Part shown: positions 48,019 through 59,542 of the stretch, piece after piece
How positions within the stretch are numbered: the first letter of the stretch is position 1
Layout of the letters: every line of letters starts with the position of its first letter
NCBI GenBank assembly: GCA_963931925.1
Contig: OZ007567.1
Coordinates: 86,787,101 to 86,851,100, forward strand
Direction: 5' to 3'
Origin: Onchidella celtica
Taxonomy: Eukaryota; Mollusca; Gastropoda; Systellommatophora; Onchidiidae
DNA: 64,000 nt
Program-made: the position numbers and the translations under genes
Notes under the pieces: generated by a model
What the model was told of the DNA's origin: nothing
What the model saw: the letters and a program-made list of their open reading frames with translations, nothing else
Database searches by the model: none

Positions 48019-48908
48019 AATATTCACTTTCACTTTGACTGACAGCTTCTCTCGTGGCTTATTCTACCAATGTTTGACCCGAGAGTGCGATGGCAGTGAT
48101 TGCAGGTCAGTCTTTTGGGTTCACTTTGGCGAGTGTTTTCATTCCGCCTCTGTCGTTTTGTCAGGTATGTTTCTTTTGCCTTGAAGTCTATTGCGAGCGT
48201 GCCACTGCGCAATTTTTGTCTCCATCTGCTTCGATCATTTGCAAGGTTCTCCCATTCATTGGGGTCGATGTTGAATGCTTTCATCGTGACCTTGCAAGTG
48301 TCTTTGAATCGCAGATGTGGCCTACCTCTGGGTCGGTTGCCAGTAGCAAGTTCCCCGTAGAGAATTTGTCTGGGGATGCGATCATTTTCCATACGGTGGA
48401 GATGTCCAAGCCACCGCAGTCTTTTTTTGCCTAGGAGAGCCTGAGTTGATGGAATGTTGGCTCGGCTCAGAACTTCGATATTTGAGATCCTGTCTTGCCA
48501 CTTGATCTTGAGAATTTTGCGTAGGCAGCGCAGGTGGAAGGAGTTGAGGGATCTTTCATGTTTGGAGTAGGTGGTCCATGTCTCTGAGCCATACAGCAGG
48601 GTGCTTAGGACGCAAGTTTGGTACACGAGTACCTTTGTTTTGATGGTCAGCTTGCTATTGTTCCACACCCTTTTTGAGAGTTTGCCAAAAGCTGTGGCCG
48701 CCTTTCCTAATTCTGGCATTTATTTCAGTTGTTATGTCTGTGCTACCACTGATGGTTGAGCCTAGGTAGCAGAATTTTCCCACTTGCTCCAGAGGAGAGC
48801 CATTCAGCATGATTGGGTTGGGGTTTCTCAAGCCTTGTGTCAAAACTACAGTTTTTGAGACACTGATCCTTAGCATGAATTTGTCACAGGCTTTGTCGTA
48901 GTGAAGCA
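48019..48908 (-). mobile_element. 5'-truncated LINE, second family
   Basis: The minus strand carries the C-terminal third of a LINE reverse transcriptase (see the pseudogene entry). Coding similarity ends abruptly at about 48905. The words TATTCACTTT (48020-48029) and TATTCATTTA (48910-48919) flank it and may be a decayed target-site duplication, which is weak evidence. The 3' terminus therefore lies within about 20 bases after the stop. Confidence 0.75.
48030..48905 (-). pseudogene. LINE reverse transcriptase C-terminus with CCHC-type knuckle, frameshifted
   Basis: The upstream frame (about 48905 down to 48720) has S-K-T-V-V-L-T-Q and F-C-Y-L-G-S-T-I-S, the thumb region after the RT catalytic core. 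A frameshift near 48705-48725 leads to the main frame (48719-48030). That frame has L-Y-G-S-E-T-W, R-L-R-W-L-G-H-L-H-R-M and a final C-x2-C-x12-H-x3-C zinc knuckle, ending at TGA 48032-48030. The catalytic F-A-D-D part is missing, lost by 5' truncation. The tail motifs differ from the intron-4 LINE, which lacks the knuckle, so this is another family. Confidence 0.85.
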
Positions 48909-49418
48909 TATATTCATTTATATAATCACTTCCTTGAAAATATTTGGTGCACACAATCAATTGCTCACCGTGTACTTTTCTAGCTGTCTTGCTGAATTTT
49001 GTGGATGGCCTGACGCATCTCGACAACTCCAATAAACTAACTTTTTGTGCGGATTCTTTGTCTTTTACCGTTCGAAAAACAGGAGAGTTACCCGTTATGA
49101 AAAAAAAACAAAAAACATTAGCTGCATATATATCAGAATTTCGGACTTTATTCTATTATCTTTTTTTAGCAAGGGGAAAAGTAACAAAGTCGGAACTTGA
49201 TATGGATCAGTTACAGTGTTTTTAGGAACACTCACACAACTAAGCGACATTCGAAGTTGGCGTATTCGTCACATCGGTTCACCATCACCTTCTCCTCGTC
49301 CTTCTCTTTATCATCAACATCACTATCTTCACTCTGTGGTCTTTTCACCCAGTTTCCTGGTTGATCCTGAAAGGAGTAATTCTCCAGTTGTCTGAAGGGG
49401 AATGACTGTTTAGATAGA
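48909..49418. other. Noncoding, no gene seen
   Basis: AT-rich sequence beyond the LINE fragment. The minus frame that runs into it from the LINE loses recognisable similarity here. Confidence 0.5.
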
Positions 49419-49613
49419 TGTGAGTGGCTCTGGCGAAATCGGGCTATTTTTCTATGGAAACTGACATTTGCTTACAAAATGAAAGATTAACAATTTTTCC
49501 TGCATTCAGGTAAAACATTATGCTTGAAATCGTCTTAGAGAAATTTTACTTTGATTTTTTAAAGAGGTAAAAAGAATTTCACCTTAAGCCCGATTTCACC
49601 AGATTCACTCGCA
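49419..49613 (+). mobile_element. MITE family 1, copy 2 (TGTGAGTGG termini)
   Basis: A 195-bp relative of 25107-25330 in the same orientation. The left end is TGTGAGTGGCTCTGGCGAAA and the right end, read inward, TGCGAGTGAATCTGGTGAAA. About 30 bases after the left arm are missing relative to copy 1. Shared interior words include ATTTTTCTATGGAAA and GCTTGAAATCG. The arms match each other less well (12 of the first 16) than in copy 1, so this copy is more decayed. Confidence 0.78.
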
Positions 49614-50448
49614 TGCGTTGACAGTGACTCAACAGGAAAACTAATAACAACAACAACAAAAAAGGTTAAAAATCAACAAACTGTGTAAATCAGTAAAATG
49701 TAATATATGTGGACCTTTGTCAATAACATGGAATACATAAATATATAACTTTTTAAATTAAAAGTTCCACCATCAATATTGCTGTAGTCTCTAGCGGCCT
49801 CCGAAAAAGGATGCCCTTTACTGAAAAAAACTTCATGAAAAAAACTCATCTGGTTTTAGAACAATGAGTCAACAAGGAGAAAAAAACGTTACCATTCCTG
49901 CCTTAGAGCCGTAAGGATGAACTTTGCCAGGACGGAATTACTTGCCTGGAAAATAGAAAGTGACAGTTGCAGGAGCTAAACTTGAGCAGCAGAGAATAGA
50001 GAATATCAGCGTCCACTTAAATTTTAACCTTGACGCCGAGGCAATTTCATTTTTAAACAGTGACTAGATATGATTTTTTTTTCTTTGCGAGGAGATCATT
50101 ATTATTGTATGTCTCACTTGCCCTTGGGGACTGTGTCACTCCATGGCCGTGTGAATTTCCTACTGCCTACTGTTTTTGAGTATTGAAAACACAATCATGA
50201 TAATACAGATAATATTTATGCTGCTCTAATTTCTTTTGGAGAAGTTAAACAAAATACCATCAATAGAAAGTGTAAAATCTGTATAGTTATTTTTGTATCA
50301 AAAGTTCTGTTATTTCCGGCAGTTCAAAATTGTTATTGGCTATTAATTTAGAACTCACAGGGGCATTCTGTGTGCCAAGAATATATAAATGCACTGAAAC
50401 AAAAATTTGCCCGGCGGTATAAATCTATACGCTATGATCATACTAAAT
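49614..50448. other. Noncoding, no gene seen
   Basis: AT-rich sequence without supported features. Confidence 0.5.
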
Positions 50449-50525
50449 CCTGCCGGTCCAGTGGGTGGATAGGGCACTAGTTTGAGGTGCGAGAGATTTC
50501 CGGTTCGAATCCTTTAGGGTCTGCT
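50449..50525 (+). mobile_element. tRNA-like SINE head or tRNA pseudogene
   Basis: A perfect polymerase III B box GGTTCGAATCC lies at 50502-50512. About 30-40 bases upstream, CAGTGGGTGGATAGGGC resembles a degenerate A box. The arms do not fold into a full cloverleaf (no acceptor stem), so a working tRNA is unlikely. No SINE body was recognised downstream. Confidence 0.5.
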
Positions 50526-53500
50526 CTAATATCTCGCAGTGAAAGCATGCGGCCTCAAACCTTGTCTCTGATATTGAATTCGCCGTCGTGAAAAGAGATG
50601 AAAAGAAGCATAAAACGCCAACAAAGACCATAAACAGAGCACAACGCCGTAAGTTGTATTCTTAGAACATGACCCAGAAAGGTTCACAAATAATTCTGTA
50701 ATTCTGTTGCATTCCTTTTTAATACAAACCCTTTCAACCAATTATCCTAACTTCGAATTGAGAGACGGCCGGCTTTTTTTCATCATCATTCGGCGTATTA
50801 CTATTTAAAATATGTTTATTTAAAACGATCGCTCAGTGCCTAACACAGAAACATGCACTCACAAGGAAGGCGCACATGCCAGTATCTAACAGATACGCTC
50901 AACCACATGCACACAGCTGCATCTATCCACTGCTGCATAAAAATCAATCTTGCTAGACGACACACTTTTTCATGAAAAGTCCAAATACATGTACCGCAAA
51001 ATTGCTGTTTGTTTAATTTAAGAGATTCCATATCTAACTCAATGTGTGAGCAATCTGTAATCCAAAGTGCAGGGGCGTAGCTATCACACACGCTAGGCTT
51101 ATCTATCGAATTCTGGGAAAAGTCCGCCATTTGAAGATTGCTGCATGTGTTATTTAGAAGTCTTGTCATCGGGATGAAGGTGTCGGCTATCGTACACTGG
51201 AACTTAAGAGCTGTAAAAAGCACTCAACGAAGAGGGAATGCAGCAGGGTGAGTGAGCCGAGGGAGATGGGGTGGGGATTACTATTCTAGTGTCAAAAATA
51301 AGGGAAAAGAGCGACACGCGTAATTAGTTTTTGCAAAATTGCATCATGCTTTAACGTAGTTGGTCTCACTTGTCGCGTTAGAGGTCGCCAATCTTCAATC
51401 TGATCTAGTGCGGTAAAGCCATCTCTCAATCTCCGTTTAATGCACCTCTGTCAGAATCTGTGTGAATCGGAATGTGTGGAGACAGTCTGTACTCTATAGT
51501 ATCAGATATGTACGAGCCTATGGTAGAATTCTGTGTCTGAATTTTTATTCTCGGAAGTTTATTGTCACAGTTATCACCCATACAAACTTATGCTACCAGT
51601 AATAATGATATAATAATAATAATAAAGTCCACAGGCCTGGGCAGGACAGTGAAAAATAATGAATGTTGTCCAAGGGGCAATGTTTTCGTATGCGAAGTTT
51701 CCGAAATAAGTTTAAATCGTTAGAGTTCGATTGTCCTAAATTTATAGTACTGTCAGAACATTTGAATTCAGGATTTATTATGATGTTCTTTCATGGATTT
51801 ATATTGAGAAATGGGAGGGCGGCAGCTCAGTCAACATATGACGTGCTGTCAAAGTTTCATACTAGAATAGGGTTTTATGTCTGATGGAACATGATTAGCA
51901 AGGACTGCAACTACGCTGAATTGCCTCCTATTCATAACGCAAACTCTAGCTCAAGAGATGAAGGATAGTAACAAAGTTGCAGACCAGTGTCACCTTTATG
52001 ACAAGTGTGTCATCTTACGCTATGAAGACTGCAGAATGTAGAGAGATAAGAAATCAAAACATTGACAATGGTAACTGAACACAATCTTCACTACAGTCTG
52101 ACTGATTTTTCAGCTAGACACTTGACATAGTAAGCAAATACACGGACTGGAAAGATAATTATTGTGACCTTTGTTGTAGACTTGACGATGATGAGCATGT
52201 CAAGATTTTTTTTAAGGTTAGAACCTCCAACAGTAATTATGGAAAAAGAAAGTCTGCTCTGTATTGGTATGTAAAACGATGTGGTAATCACTGGTACAAT
52301 TATCATGGGGCGTGGAGACCAGCGCTAATAAAAAATTTTAAAAAGACGAAATAACATTTTAAGTAAATCAGAATTAAGAGATAGAACTGTCTACGAAAAA
52401 GCACTAAAATCAAAGATAGGTCCAAACAAATGTCAAAAGAAAATTCCTCAACATCAAGAGTGTAGTTAGCTTACATAGCAAATTTCAATCAACTCTGTCA
52501 AAGAAATTCTGAATAATTTGCATTTGGAATGAAGTAACAAATTGCAAACCTGGGGTTTAAACGCCGAATTGGTAAGCAGAGAACAGAGAGCAGTTATTCT
52601 ATGTGTAATGCTGTGTGTCTGAGATCACCAAATCAATACCTCTAGCAGTCCACAAGTCATGTCATCACATGTAGAATGTTTAAGTCCTGGAGCGGGCTGA
52701 AAGGTTTTGTTTTTGAAATCTGTGAATCAAAGAGGAACCGCCAGCGCAGTTTCATTATCTAATTACCTTATGACTTACAGGTAATAAGTTAAATTTTGTA
52801 TTGGAAGAGCTGAGACGAAGCATTGCATGGGGAGGACAGAAATGGTTCTGTTTGCACAGTGCAATCGAGACGAGTCAGGCCAAATTCTGATTAATTTTCT
52901 CTTTTTTTACAAGGAGATCAAAGAGTTCATTGTTTCCACAGATACACTTTGTTTGAGATTAGCCGTTTTATTGTATAAATCCTCAAAAAAGCCTTGTACT
53001 GCACAAATGTAATCTAACAAAAAAACAAAAAAAAACACCAATCAATCGAAATTTTTTAAAGCTCTCTACCAATAGAAACAATATCTGCAGTCCTAAATCC
53101 CAAATGAAGAGCAAAGCCGCAAGTTTTGTTAAGAAAGAATACAAATAATTTTGCTTGGTAAATCTACTTTTTACACATTTTTTACTTTGTTTTGAACACT
53201 TAAATTATTTACATAATACGTCTTTTACACCTGAATGTTTATTTCCTAAAAAAAAAAAAAAAAGCATTCATAAATCAGGCACGTGTGTAATATTACACTA
53301 CAGTTTTATGTTATCCCAATATTTTGCCACATGTCAAATTCGTTTATTAGAGCAGATCCATCTTTTTACATTGCATTTCATACGCACAGTCTGGCCGTTT
53401 GTGTGTGGATGCAACATCATAATGACAATACCTCCAATGATAAAACAACATCATTTAGTGTGGTTGTTGTTTTTTGTTTTTCGTTCATTGTTCCAACTAA

Positions 53501-54590
53501 TTGGAAACCTACATTGTGTTGTTAAAAATTATCTTAATCGTAGCACGTTTGTCTTGTGTGTGTTATACGAATTTGTCTTGCATACGTATTGATTTTAGCT
53601 GGGTTTTGGACCGCCAGTGGCTAACGTTTGATAGCTTTGTTGTTTGCTGTTGTTATTGTTGTTGATCTTGGTCTTGCTGCTGTTGCTTCTGTTGTTGTCT
53701 TTGTTGTCTTTGTGTATGTTGTTAAAAATTACAGAAAAAAATTCATTCATTCGCCTTCCAAGGCGAATTGTCCTTGAGTATAAACCTCTAGAAAAAGAGT
53801 GTGAAATAATGACGCAATTTTCAAAATAGTGCTCACCTGTGACTAGGCATATGAAAAAGAAGCATGTACTAGTCTATTATGTTGTGGAACAGGTGTCTGA
53901 GTTATTGATTTTCCACTCATTCAATGACATGTTCTACTTTTTCTCTGCATAATGCATACCATTGTTGATTCCCAACGTAAATTGTAAAATGAGGAATGCA
54001 GTGTGTGTACATTTTTGTGAACTTTCGATAATTCAGTTTTGAATGCGGAATGTGACTATTTATTGTGTTTTGTTAATGTAGTTGTGGTTGTTGTTGTTGT
54101 TGACGTTAGGTGTTCCATTGTTGCCTTTTCGTACCAAACCAATGATTTTTAAATCCACCATTAAGGTATGAATGCGTTTGCTGTAATTTGAATCCAATTT
54201 TGTCATGCTAAATATTCAGGCTAAGAGACAACCGGATAATGACTGCAAAATTGCAGTTCCCGCAAATAATTGAATATAAAATTATTCTCTAGTTTCGGAC
54301 AGTGTATGTATGAAAATTTTCCAAATAGCGACGCTGTATGGTTTGTAAACCTAAGTAAATGTGAATTAGTATTCGTCGAGCCTATTTCTAGGATATATTT
54401 ATCAGTAAATCTACAACAGTGTCTGCAGTGTACCAAGGCAGGTGATCTTGATAGGAAAGTGAACTAGAAAGTTTTTAACTTTTTCTTCTAGTTTTACTTT
54501 TTTTTGCTTTTGTCTTTTGAAGAACACTCCAAGCATGGCATTTGAGCGTTTTATTTTTAAAAATTAAAATCATTATCAACAAATCAAATA
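50526..54590. other. Noncoding, no supported gene
   Basis: About 4 kb, largely AT-rich. Includes A16 near 53249-53264 and TTG-repeat sequence at about 53636-53715 and 54075-54105. The 145-codon + frame at 53155-53592 spans an A run and is rich in Leu, Phe, His and Cys without a domain, so it is taken as chance. Confidence 0.5.
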
Positions 54591-54847
54591 GGTGTGCCAT
54601 TAAAACTAGACAATCTGTTACTACTGATACTAGAAACTTGGAGGACTCCTAACAGTAAGAGTTATTTCCTGTGGCGCATTGAGACAGTGACATTCAACAG
54701 TGAAGAGACAGTTGGAATATCCAGGGATTGTCAAAATCTACAGAACTTTGCGGTTGTGAAGAGAAAAGGCGCACAGAAGTGATTTCAGATTCATTTTTCA
54801 ATTTAGATAATGGACATTGATCTAGACCCAGCCCTGTGAAACTGAGG

Positions 54848-54920
54848 ATGGCGACATCAAACTTCGGAAGGATGCTGCAGCGACTCTTGCTCCATTTCAC
54901 TATACTGATCACAATCAGAG
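54848..54920 (+). CDS. Putative first coding exon with signal-like peptide, gene unknown
   Basis: The ATG at 54848 has A at -3 and G at +4 (strong Kozak context) and an in-frame TGA upstream at 54818-54820. It opens 24 codons plus one base, then meets a good donor GTATGT (54921-54926), phase 1. The peptide begins M-A-T-S-N-F-G-R-M-L-Q-R followed by a hydrophobic run L-L-L-H-F-T-I-L-I-T-I. This is the layout of a signal peptide or signal anchor, and a phase-1 junction right after it is common in secreted and receptor genes. Upstream 54650-54847 is less AT-rich and could be 5' UTR. No downstream exon could be recognised in the remaining 9 kb, so the product is unknown and the exon remains a prediction. 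Confidence 0.45.
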
Positions 54921-54926
54921 GTATGT

Positions 54927-55281
54927 TTGATGTTCTCAGCTCGTATGTTTCTGTATTGTTTTAAAGTTAAGCTATCCCAGTACGAATCTAGTTTCAGTGT
55001 AATCTCAATGACACATTTCTCCTGTATGTACTGTAGCTGCTCGAGGCTATGGTTGGAGCCCCCACTGAGTTCAGTCTGGTTTTCGGTTGTTTTTGCTCAG
55101 TGCGCCAGGTCTCTCTTTCCTCCTGTTGACTCAGGACAGTTTTGTCGCACAAGAGCTAGTGAGACATACTTGTTTGGTCTTGCCAGTGTGCCAAGTCCTG
55201 TGTGACTCCACAGACCACATCCCACTGAAACCTAGATAAAACTGACTTGACTCAACCCGTCATCAGCCAAAAAAACAAAGA
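54927..55281. other. Noncoding, no gene seen
   Basis: Would be intron sequence if the exon at 54848 is real. No second exon is recognised. Confidence 0.4.
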
Positions 55282-55321
55282 AACCTCTCTCTTTCTCTCT
55301 CTATCTCTCTCTGTCTCTCTG

Positions 55322-55364
<43 letters not shown>

Positions 55365-55427
55365 CTGTCTTTCTCTGTCTGTCTGATTCCCTGTCTGTGT
55401 CTGTCTGTCTGTATGTGTGTGTCTCTC

Positions 55428-55470
<43 letters not shown>
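55282..55470. repeat. (TC)n with CTGT variants, about 190 bp
   Basis: (TC)n blocks at about 55333-55361 and 55423-55469 flank CTGTCTGT-type units. Reading frames on both strands here are repeat artefacts. Confidence 0.93.
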
Positions 55471-55471
<1 letters not shown>

Positions 55472-56468
55472 CCCCCTCAAGATTATGACGACCACAGGCA
55501 CTATTGATAAGATTATGGAGTTTGACCTGTGTGTGTCTATGTACAGGATTAAGTGTTTATATCTATATGTGTGCAAGCGCGTTCTTGCCAGAACAGTTTG
55601 AGTAACCAGATAGCATGCACACACCATATCATATTTATACTGAGTACGCATCCAGAAGTAAATTCTTAATGACTTGGTATGAATATGTATGAACAATTAT
55701 AGGTGAGTGAATAAATGAATGATTTAGTGCATGGGTGCCTGAGGGTGTCTGTGAGTGAGTGAACGGGAGAGTGCCTGACAGACAGACTATGCAATTGATT
55801 GCCATAATTGATGAAAATAACATAATTTCAAGGGCTTAATTCTATCTTACAATAAGATGAGACAGCAAGGCATTTAGCGTGCACAGATTTCGCACCGCTG
55901 CTTAGCAGCGAATGCGTGGAAGTCATGAACAATGCCCAATCCTACAGAGCCAATACAGGGAAAATATTGAATTTTGTTTGCTGTTATCGCTTTAGCCCTT
56001 GATAATTTTGTAATTATAACTTCAATCCCTCCAAAAAAAAAACACTGGCTATATTTTTTTCCCTTTTTCAGTCCCAGTAGCACTGTAACAAATCGGCATC
56101 ATTAATTTATCATCATTTCAGGCATTCTCTTCATGCAATGCACCATGGGCCCCGGCCCCGTTCAGAGCGTAAACAGTGTGAAGGCTTTTATTTTTTTATT
56201 GTTTTTTTTTTTTGAGGCGCGAAGAAGAGTGTCTCATCTTATTGTATCTAGTTCTATGTCGTGTCCAAGTCACAAAAAGCGAAAAATGAGAAACTAAGCA
56301 ACAAGTGTTCTTCAGGTGTGCTTTGACTCTGAAAACTCCGGCGCTTTCAAGTTGCTTCACTCTAATAATAACAGTCCAGAGTTAATGTGCATAGCACAGA
56401 AGACAATAATGTGTAGATACTCGCTGATCTTTCTCCACAGCTATACAGTTTGTTTCGGAGACCAGGTA
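55471..56468. other. Noncoding, no gene seen
   Basis: Mixed sequence with A and T runs. No supported feature up to the hAT-type MITE. Confidence 0.5.
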
Positions 56469-56476
56469 GACTTAAG
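56469..56476. repeat. Target-site duplication, left of hAT MITE
   Basis: GACTTAAG, identical to 56656-56663. Confidence 0.88.
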
Positions 56477-56655
56477 CAACGTTCTCTCTAAGTTTTCCAA
56501 TCGGAACTTTTGATGTTTCGAACAAAAATATTACATTCATAGCTATTGCACGTCATTCAAACTCTTGTGCAACATTTTGATGTGCGCGGCAACATTCTGA
56601 TGTGAACTACAGCCACCGCGCAACCGCGCACCAGCGCAGTTTGGAGGGAACGTTG
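56477..56655. mobile_element. hAT-type MITE with perfect 8-bp duplication
   Basis: A 179-bp element has inverted ends CAACGTTCTCTCTAAG (left) and, read inward from the right, CAACGTTCCCTCCAAA (13 of 16). It is flanked by identical 8-bp copies GACTTAAG at 56469-56476 and 56656-56663. The 8-bp duplication and this terminus type (similar to CAATGTTCCCTCTAA ends of hAT families, from memory) support hAT. A GC-rich patch with repeated GCGCA words lies near the right end. Confidence 0.88.
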
Positions 56656-56663
56656 GACTTAAG
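56656..56663. repeat. Target-site duplication, right of hAT MITE
   Basis: GACTTAAG, identical to 56469-56476. Confidence 0.88.
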
Positions 56664-56676
56664 CATGGTATAGACC

Positions 56677-56870
56677 TAAAGCTGGGTTTTCATGTGTAAG
56701 GAAACAGAAATGGAAACAGAAACGTCAAAAACCCTCCAAGTGGTGAAATAGAAAGAATATTTTCATCGTCGTTTCCGTACACTGGAAACACTCTTTCTTT
56801 TTACTACTTGATGGATTTTTGACATTTCTGTTGCCGTTTCCGTTTCCGTCCACATGAAAGCCCAGCTTAA
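56677..56870. mobile_element. MITE family 2, copy B (TTTTCATGTG ends)
   Basis: The left arm GCTGGGTTTTCATGTGTAAG (from 56681) and the right arm, read inward, GCTGGGCTTTCATGTGGACG match at 23 of 27 bases. They continue as imperfect arms of about 60 bases through AAACAG and GTCAAAAA. The right border is TTAA (56867-56870). The left has CTAA. Copy A at 15688-15880 shares ends and interior. It lies only 13 bp from the hAT MITE duplication. Confidence 0.8.
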
Positions 56871-57454
56871 TCCCTTCAGTTGAATTCAAGTGATATGATG
56901 TTTGAAGAGAGCATACCAAGTTCCCCGGACACACCCACACACCTTCACACATAGTTAGGATGTTGCTTTTTCCTTTAGCATCAACGAGGGCCGTGTTCAG
57001 AAATGCCGTTAAGGAAGAAAAAAGTTTCATGATATGTAAACAACGCATGCCTGATGAAATACAATATCTTATACTGTAAATAATGTAAGTGTTTTCCAGC
57101 CTATTCACTTATTCGTTTATGTTCCTGCATTCGAGGAGTAAGCTCATGTCAAATCTTATCTATTGCTTGTTCACTCCCTTTATGAATTTTTTCGGAAAAC
57201 ATATATTTCCTTTGCCATTCATCACGAATATTCGTCTCAAAAACATGCAAGGCATGAGTGAAGATAAAATGCACGACCCGGAAATACAGAAAGCGCATTG
57301 GATCAACGTAAACAACTAATCCATTCATCAGATGTGACTTCGCTTGTGTTCTCAATCGATAACAACAAAAAATGGAGGCAAAATAAGGACATTTGTACTT
57401 TCTCTCTTTTTCATTCTCATCTCTTTAGTTTATTTGTTTGTTCCGCCTTATTAG

Positions 57455-57455
<1 letters not shown>
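56871..57455. other. Noncoding, no gene seen
   Basis: The minus frame at 56725-57108 mostly overlaps the MITE and has no domain. Nothing else is recognised. Confidence 0.5.
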
Positions 57456-57543
<88 letters not shown>

Positions 57544-57570
57544 CTCTCTCATTCTCTCTCTGTCTGTCTC
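57456..57570. repeat. (TC)n microsatellite, about 115 bp
   Basis: An almost uninterrupted dinucleotide repeat to 57540, then units with CATTCTCTC and CTGT variants. Confidence 0.94.
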
Positions 57571-59360
57571 TGGTGACACTTGCGTGAAAACGCCCAGCGC
57601 TCTCGAAACAGGAACCGGAGTCAACACATGTAAAGTGCACCATTAATATTCTTCCCCATGACAACAGCATGTAAACAATGCTCTGCCCAATGCCACACAC
57701 GCCATGTTCAGCAACTCTCAAGGCTGAACGCGATAAGTGATATGACCCTAAATCAGAAATCTCCTCCAACAATTTCTATAACATCATTATGCAAATCTAA
57801 GAAAGAAGTACCTGGTATTAAAAACAAACTCATAGAGAAGCAACAATCTACAGTAATTTTAAAGTACCAATCATTTTCATCTATCAGCAATAGTTTACAA
57901 AGCTTTTGTATCAAAATGTGTGTTGCATATTCTTACTGTGTTTTCGTGTGCAGTCTATATTTTTTATTTTCCTTAGTATGGACGAGGAGAAGAATTAAGT
58001 TTGTGTGTGTGTGTGTGTGTGTTGAGGGCGGGAGGGGAGGAGGTGATATTCTTGGACACAGCATTATTGAATAATTTTATTTTTTGGGGGGGGGGGTAAT
58101 TTGAAAATTGCGGGAGGGTTATTTCCAGGGATTAAGTAAACTAATTTCATTTAAACAACATGAAAGGAGTCGCAGTGAAGTTGATATCATAACTGTGAAC
58201 CCTTACTTGTAGAGTAAGCCGCTTATACTTTGCGCGCTCCTTTTTATATACGTATCAGTTGGGTTTGGAGGCGAGGGTTACTTTTCAGTGGTCTCTCCAT
58301 TTCTTTGGGGGGGGGGGGAGAGTAAAGTTTACAAGAACGAGAGACCACTATATTAGTTAACATTGTTTATATTTAAAGTTTACTATATATGAACGCCAAA
58401 ATGTTTCACTTCTGAGGGCTTCTCAAAACTAAACTTAATCTGATGAAAATGTAATCCCACGTAATACAAAAAAAAAAAAAAAAGCTATTACCATACACAA
58501 ACACATCTACACAAACAGACCACAAGTGCGCGAGAAACCACATATACACGCACACACATAAAAGGGTAAACGGGAAAACCCAAACAGATTTCTTTCTTTT
58601 TAACACCGCCCCCCCCCCTCCCCGAAAAACATAATCAGATCTCATCCTAGGAGGCTACAATAATATTAATTGTCTCCCGCTATCTTTGTGCCTGAGAATC
58701 CAGTCCTTGTTGGAGATAGTAGGTACGATGTAGAACAGAACAGTGACTCTATCTAAACTCTTGCCATTGAGATTCACGATTGCAGTGACACTGGAACATT
58801 TTATCAGTATACTGTATCAAGTTTATTAGGTTCATATTATTGTTGAAGTGGAAGAAATGTGCTATCGAAAACCATATTACTTGGCCAATAACCAACCGAT
58901 GAATCATCGACATTCGTCGATTCATTTTTTTTTTCTTTCTTCTGCTTCAGTCTTGGGAACAGTGAGGGAAAAAGCAACTGGGTTCTCGTACATGTAGCCG
59001 TAGTTGAATAGAAGGACGGTGGAAGAGATAAACAAAATATCACACGTGTATAATTCAGTACAGTCTGGCTGTTGTTGATGAGTGCATTGTCCCGTGACAG
59101 GGGAACTTGCTGAGTTGTATCTCACCCATCTCTATTTTGTTATGACTGTCAACAGTTTGACATGGAAGCCTGCATTGTCATGGCTATTCAAAGCTGGGTC
59201 ATGACATAATTATTCATAAAGAATGCCTTCCACATTGCAGAATCTATGAGTATCATTATTTTGTCTGGAAAATTGTTAAACCTTTCCCTTCGCGAACATA
59301 ATATGAGATCTCGTCGTTCATCGTATTCTTGACATCTACTCTAATTCCGGTTGACATGCT
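57571..59360. other. Noncoding with GT repeat and G/C runs
   Basis: It holds (GT)n at about 58002-58022, G11 at 58086-58096, a G12 run at 58308-58319, an A15-type run near 58469-58483 and C9 near 58609-58618. No supported gene. Confidence 0.5.
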
Positions 59361-59542
59361 GGGTGTCTCACAAAAAAGTAAACACACTTTGAATACTTAT
59401 TGATACAACTTCAATTAAGATACACCCAAAATTTATAATTCAAATTTACGTTTTTTGGGCCAGTCACTGATGACAACACAGCTCTATACAGTAGCAAACA
59501 ACACGAAGCACTTCATTTGTGTATACATTTTTGAGCATCCCG
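59361..59542. mobile_element. Possible mariner/IS630-type MITE
   Basis: The left end GGGTGTCTCACAAAAAAGTA and the right end, read inward, GGGATGCTCAAAAATGTATA are similar with small gaps. GGGTGTCTCA-type termini are common in mariner-like elements, as recalled. A TA follows the right end but not the left, so the call is weak. Confidence 0.35.

Noticed and set aside
50449..50525. Functional tRNA gene
   Set aside because: The B box is perfect but there is no acceptor stem or credible cloverleaf, so it is listed only as a tRNA-like SINE head.
51071..51084. CAGGGGCGTAGCTA, similar to some hAT ends; also CAGGGGCGTATT near 18303 and CAGGGGCGGAGTT near 26570
   Set aside because: No opposite terminus or 8-bp duplication was found for any of them.
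53155..53592. 145-residue + frame
   Set aside because: AT-rich, crosses an A16 run, rich in Leu/Phe/His/Cys, and shows no domain, signal or splice context.
35188..55146. Partial similarity between 35188-35344 and 55096-55146, sharing the 13-mer CTCAGTGCGCCAG and CCTG...TCAAGACAATTTTG-like words
   Set aside because: The shared words occur in different order in the two places and the rest does not align, so a repeat family could not be defined by eye.
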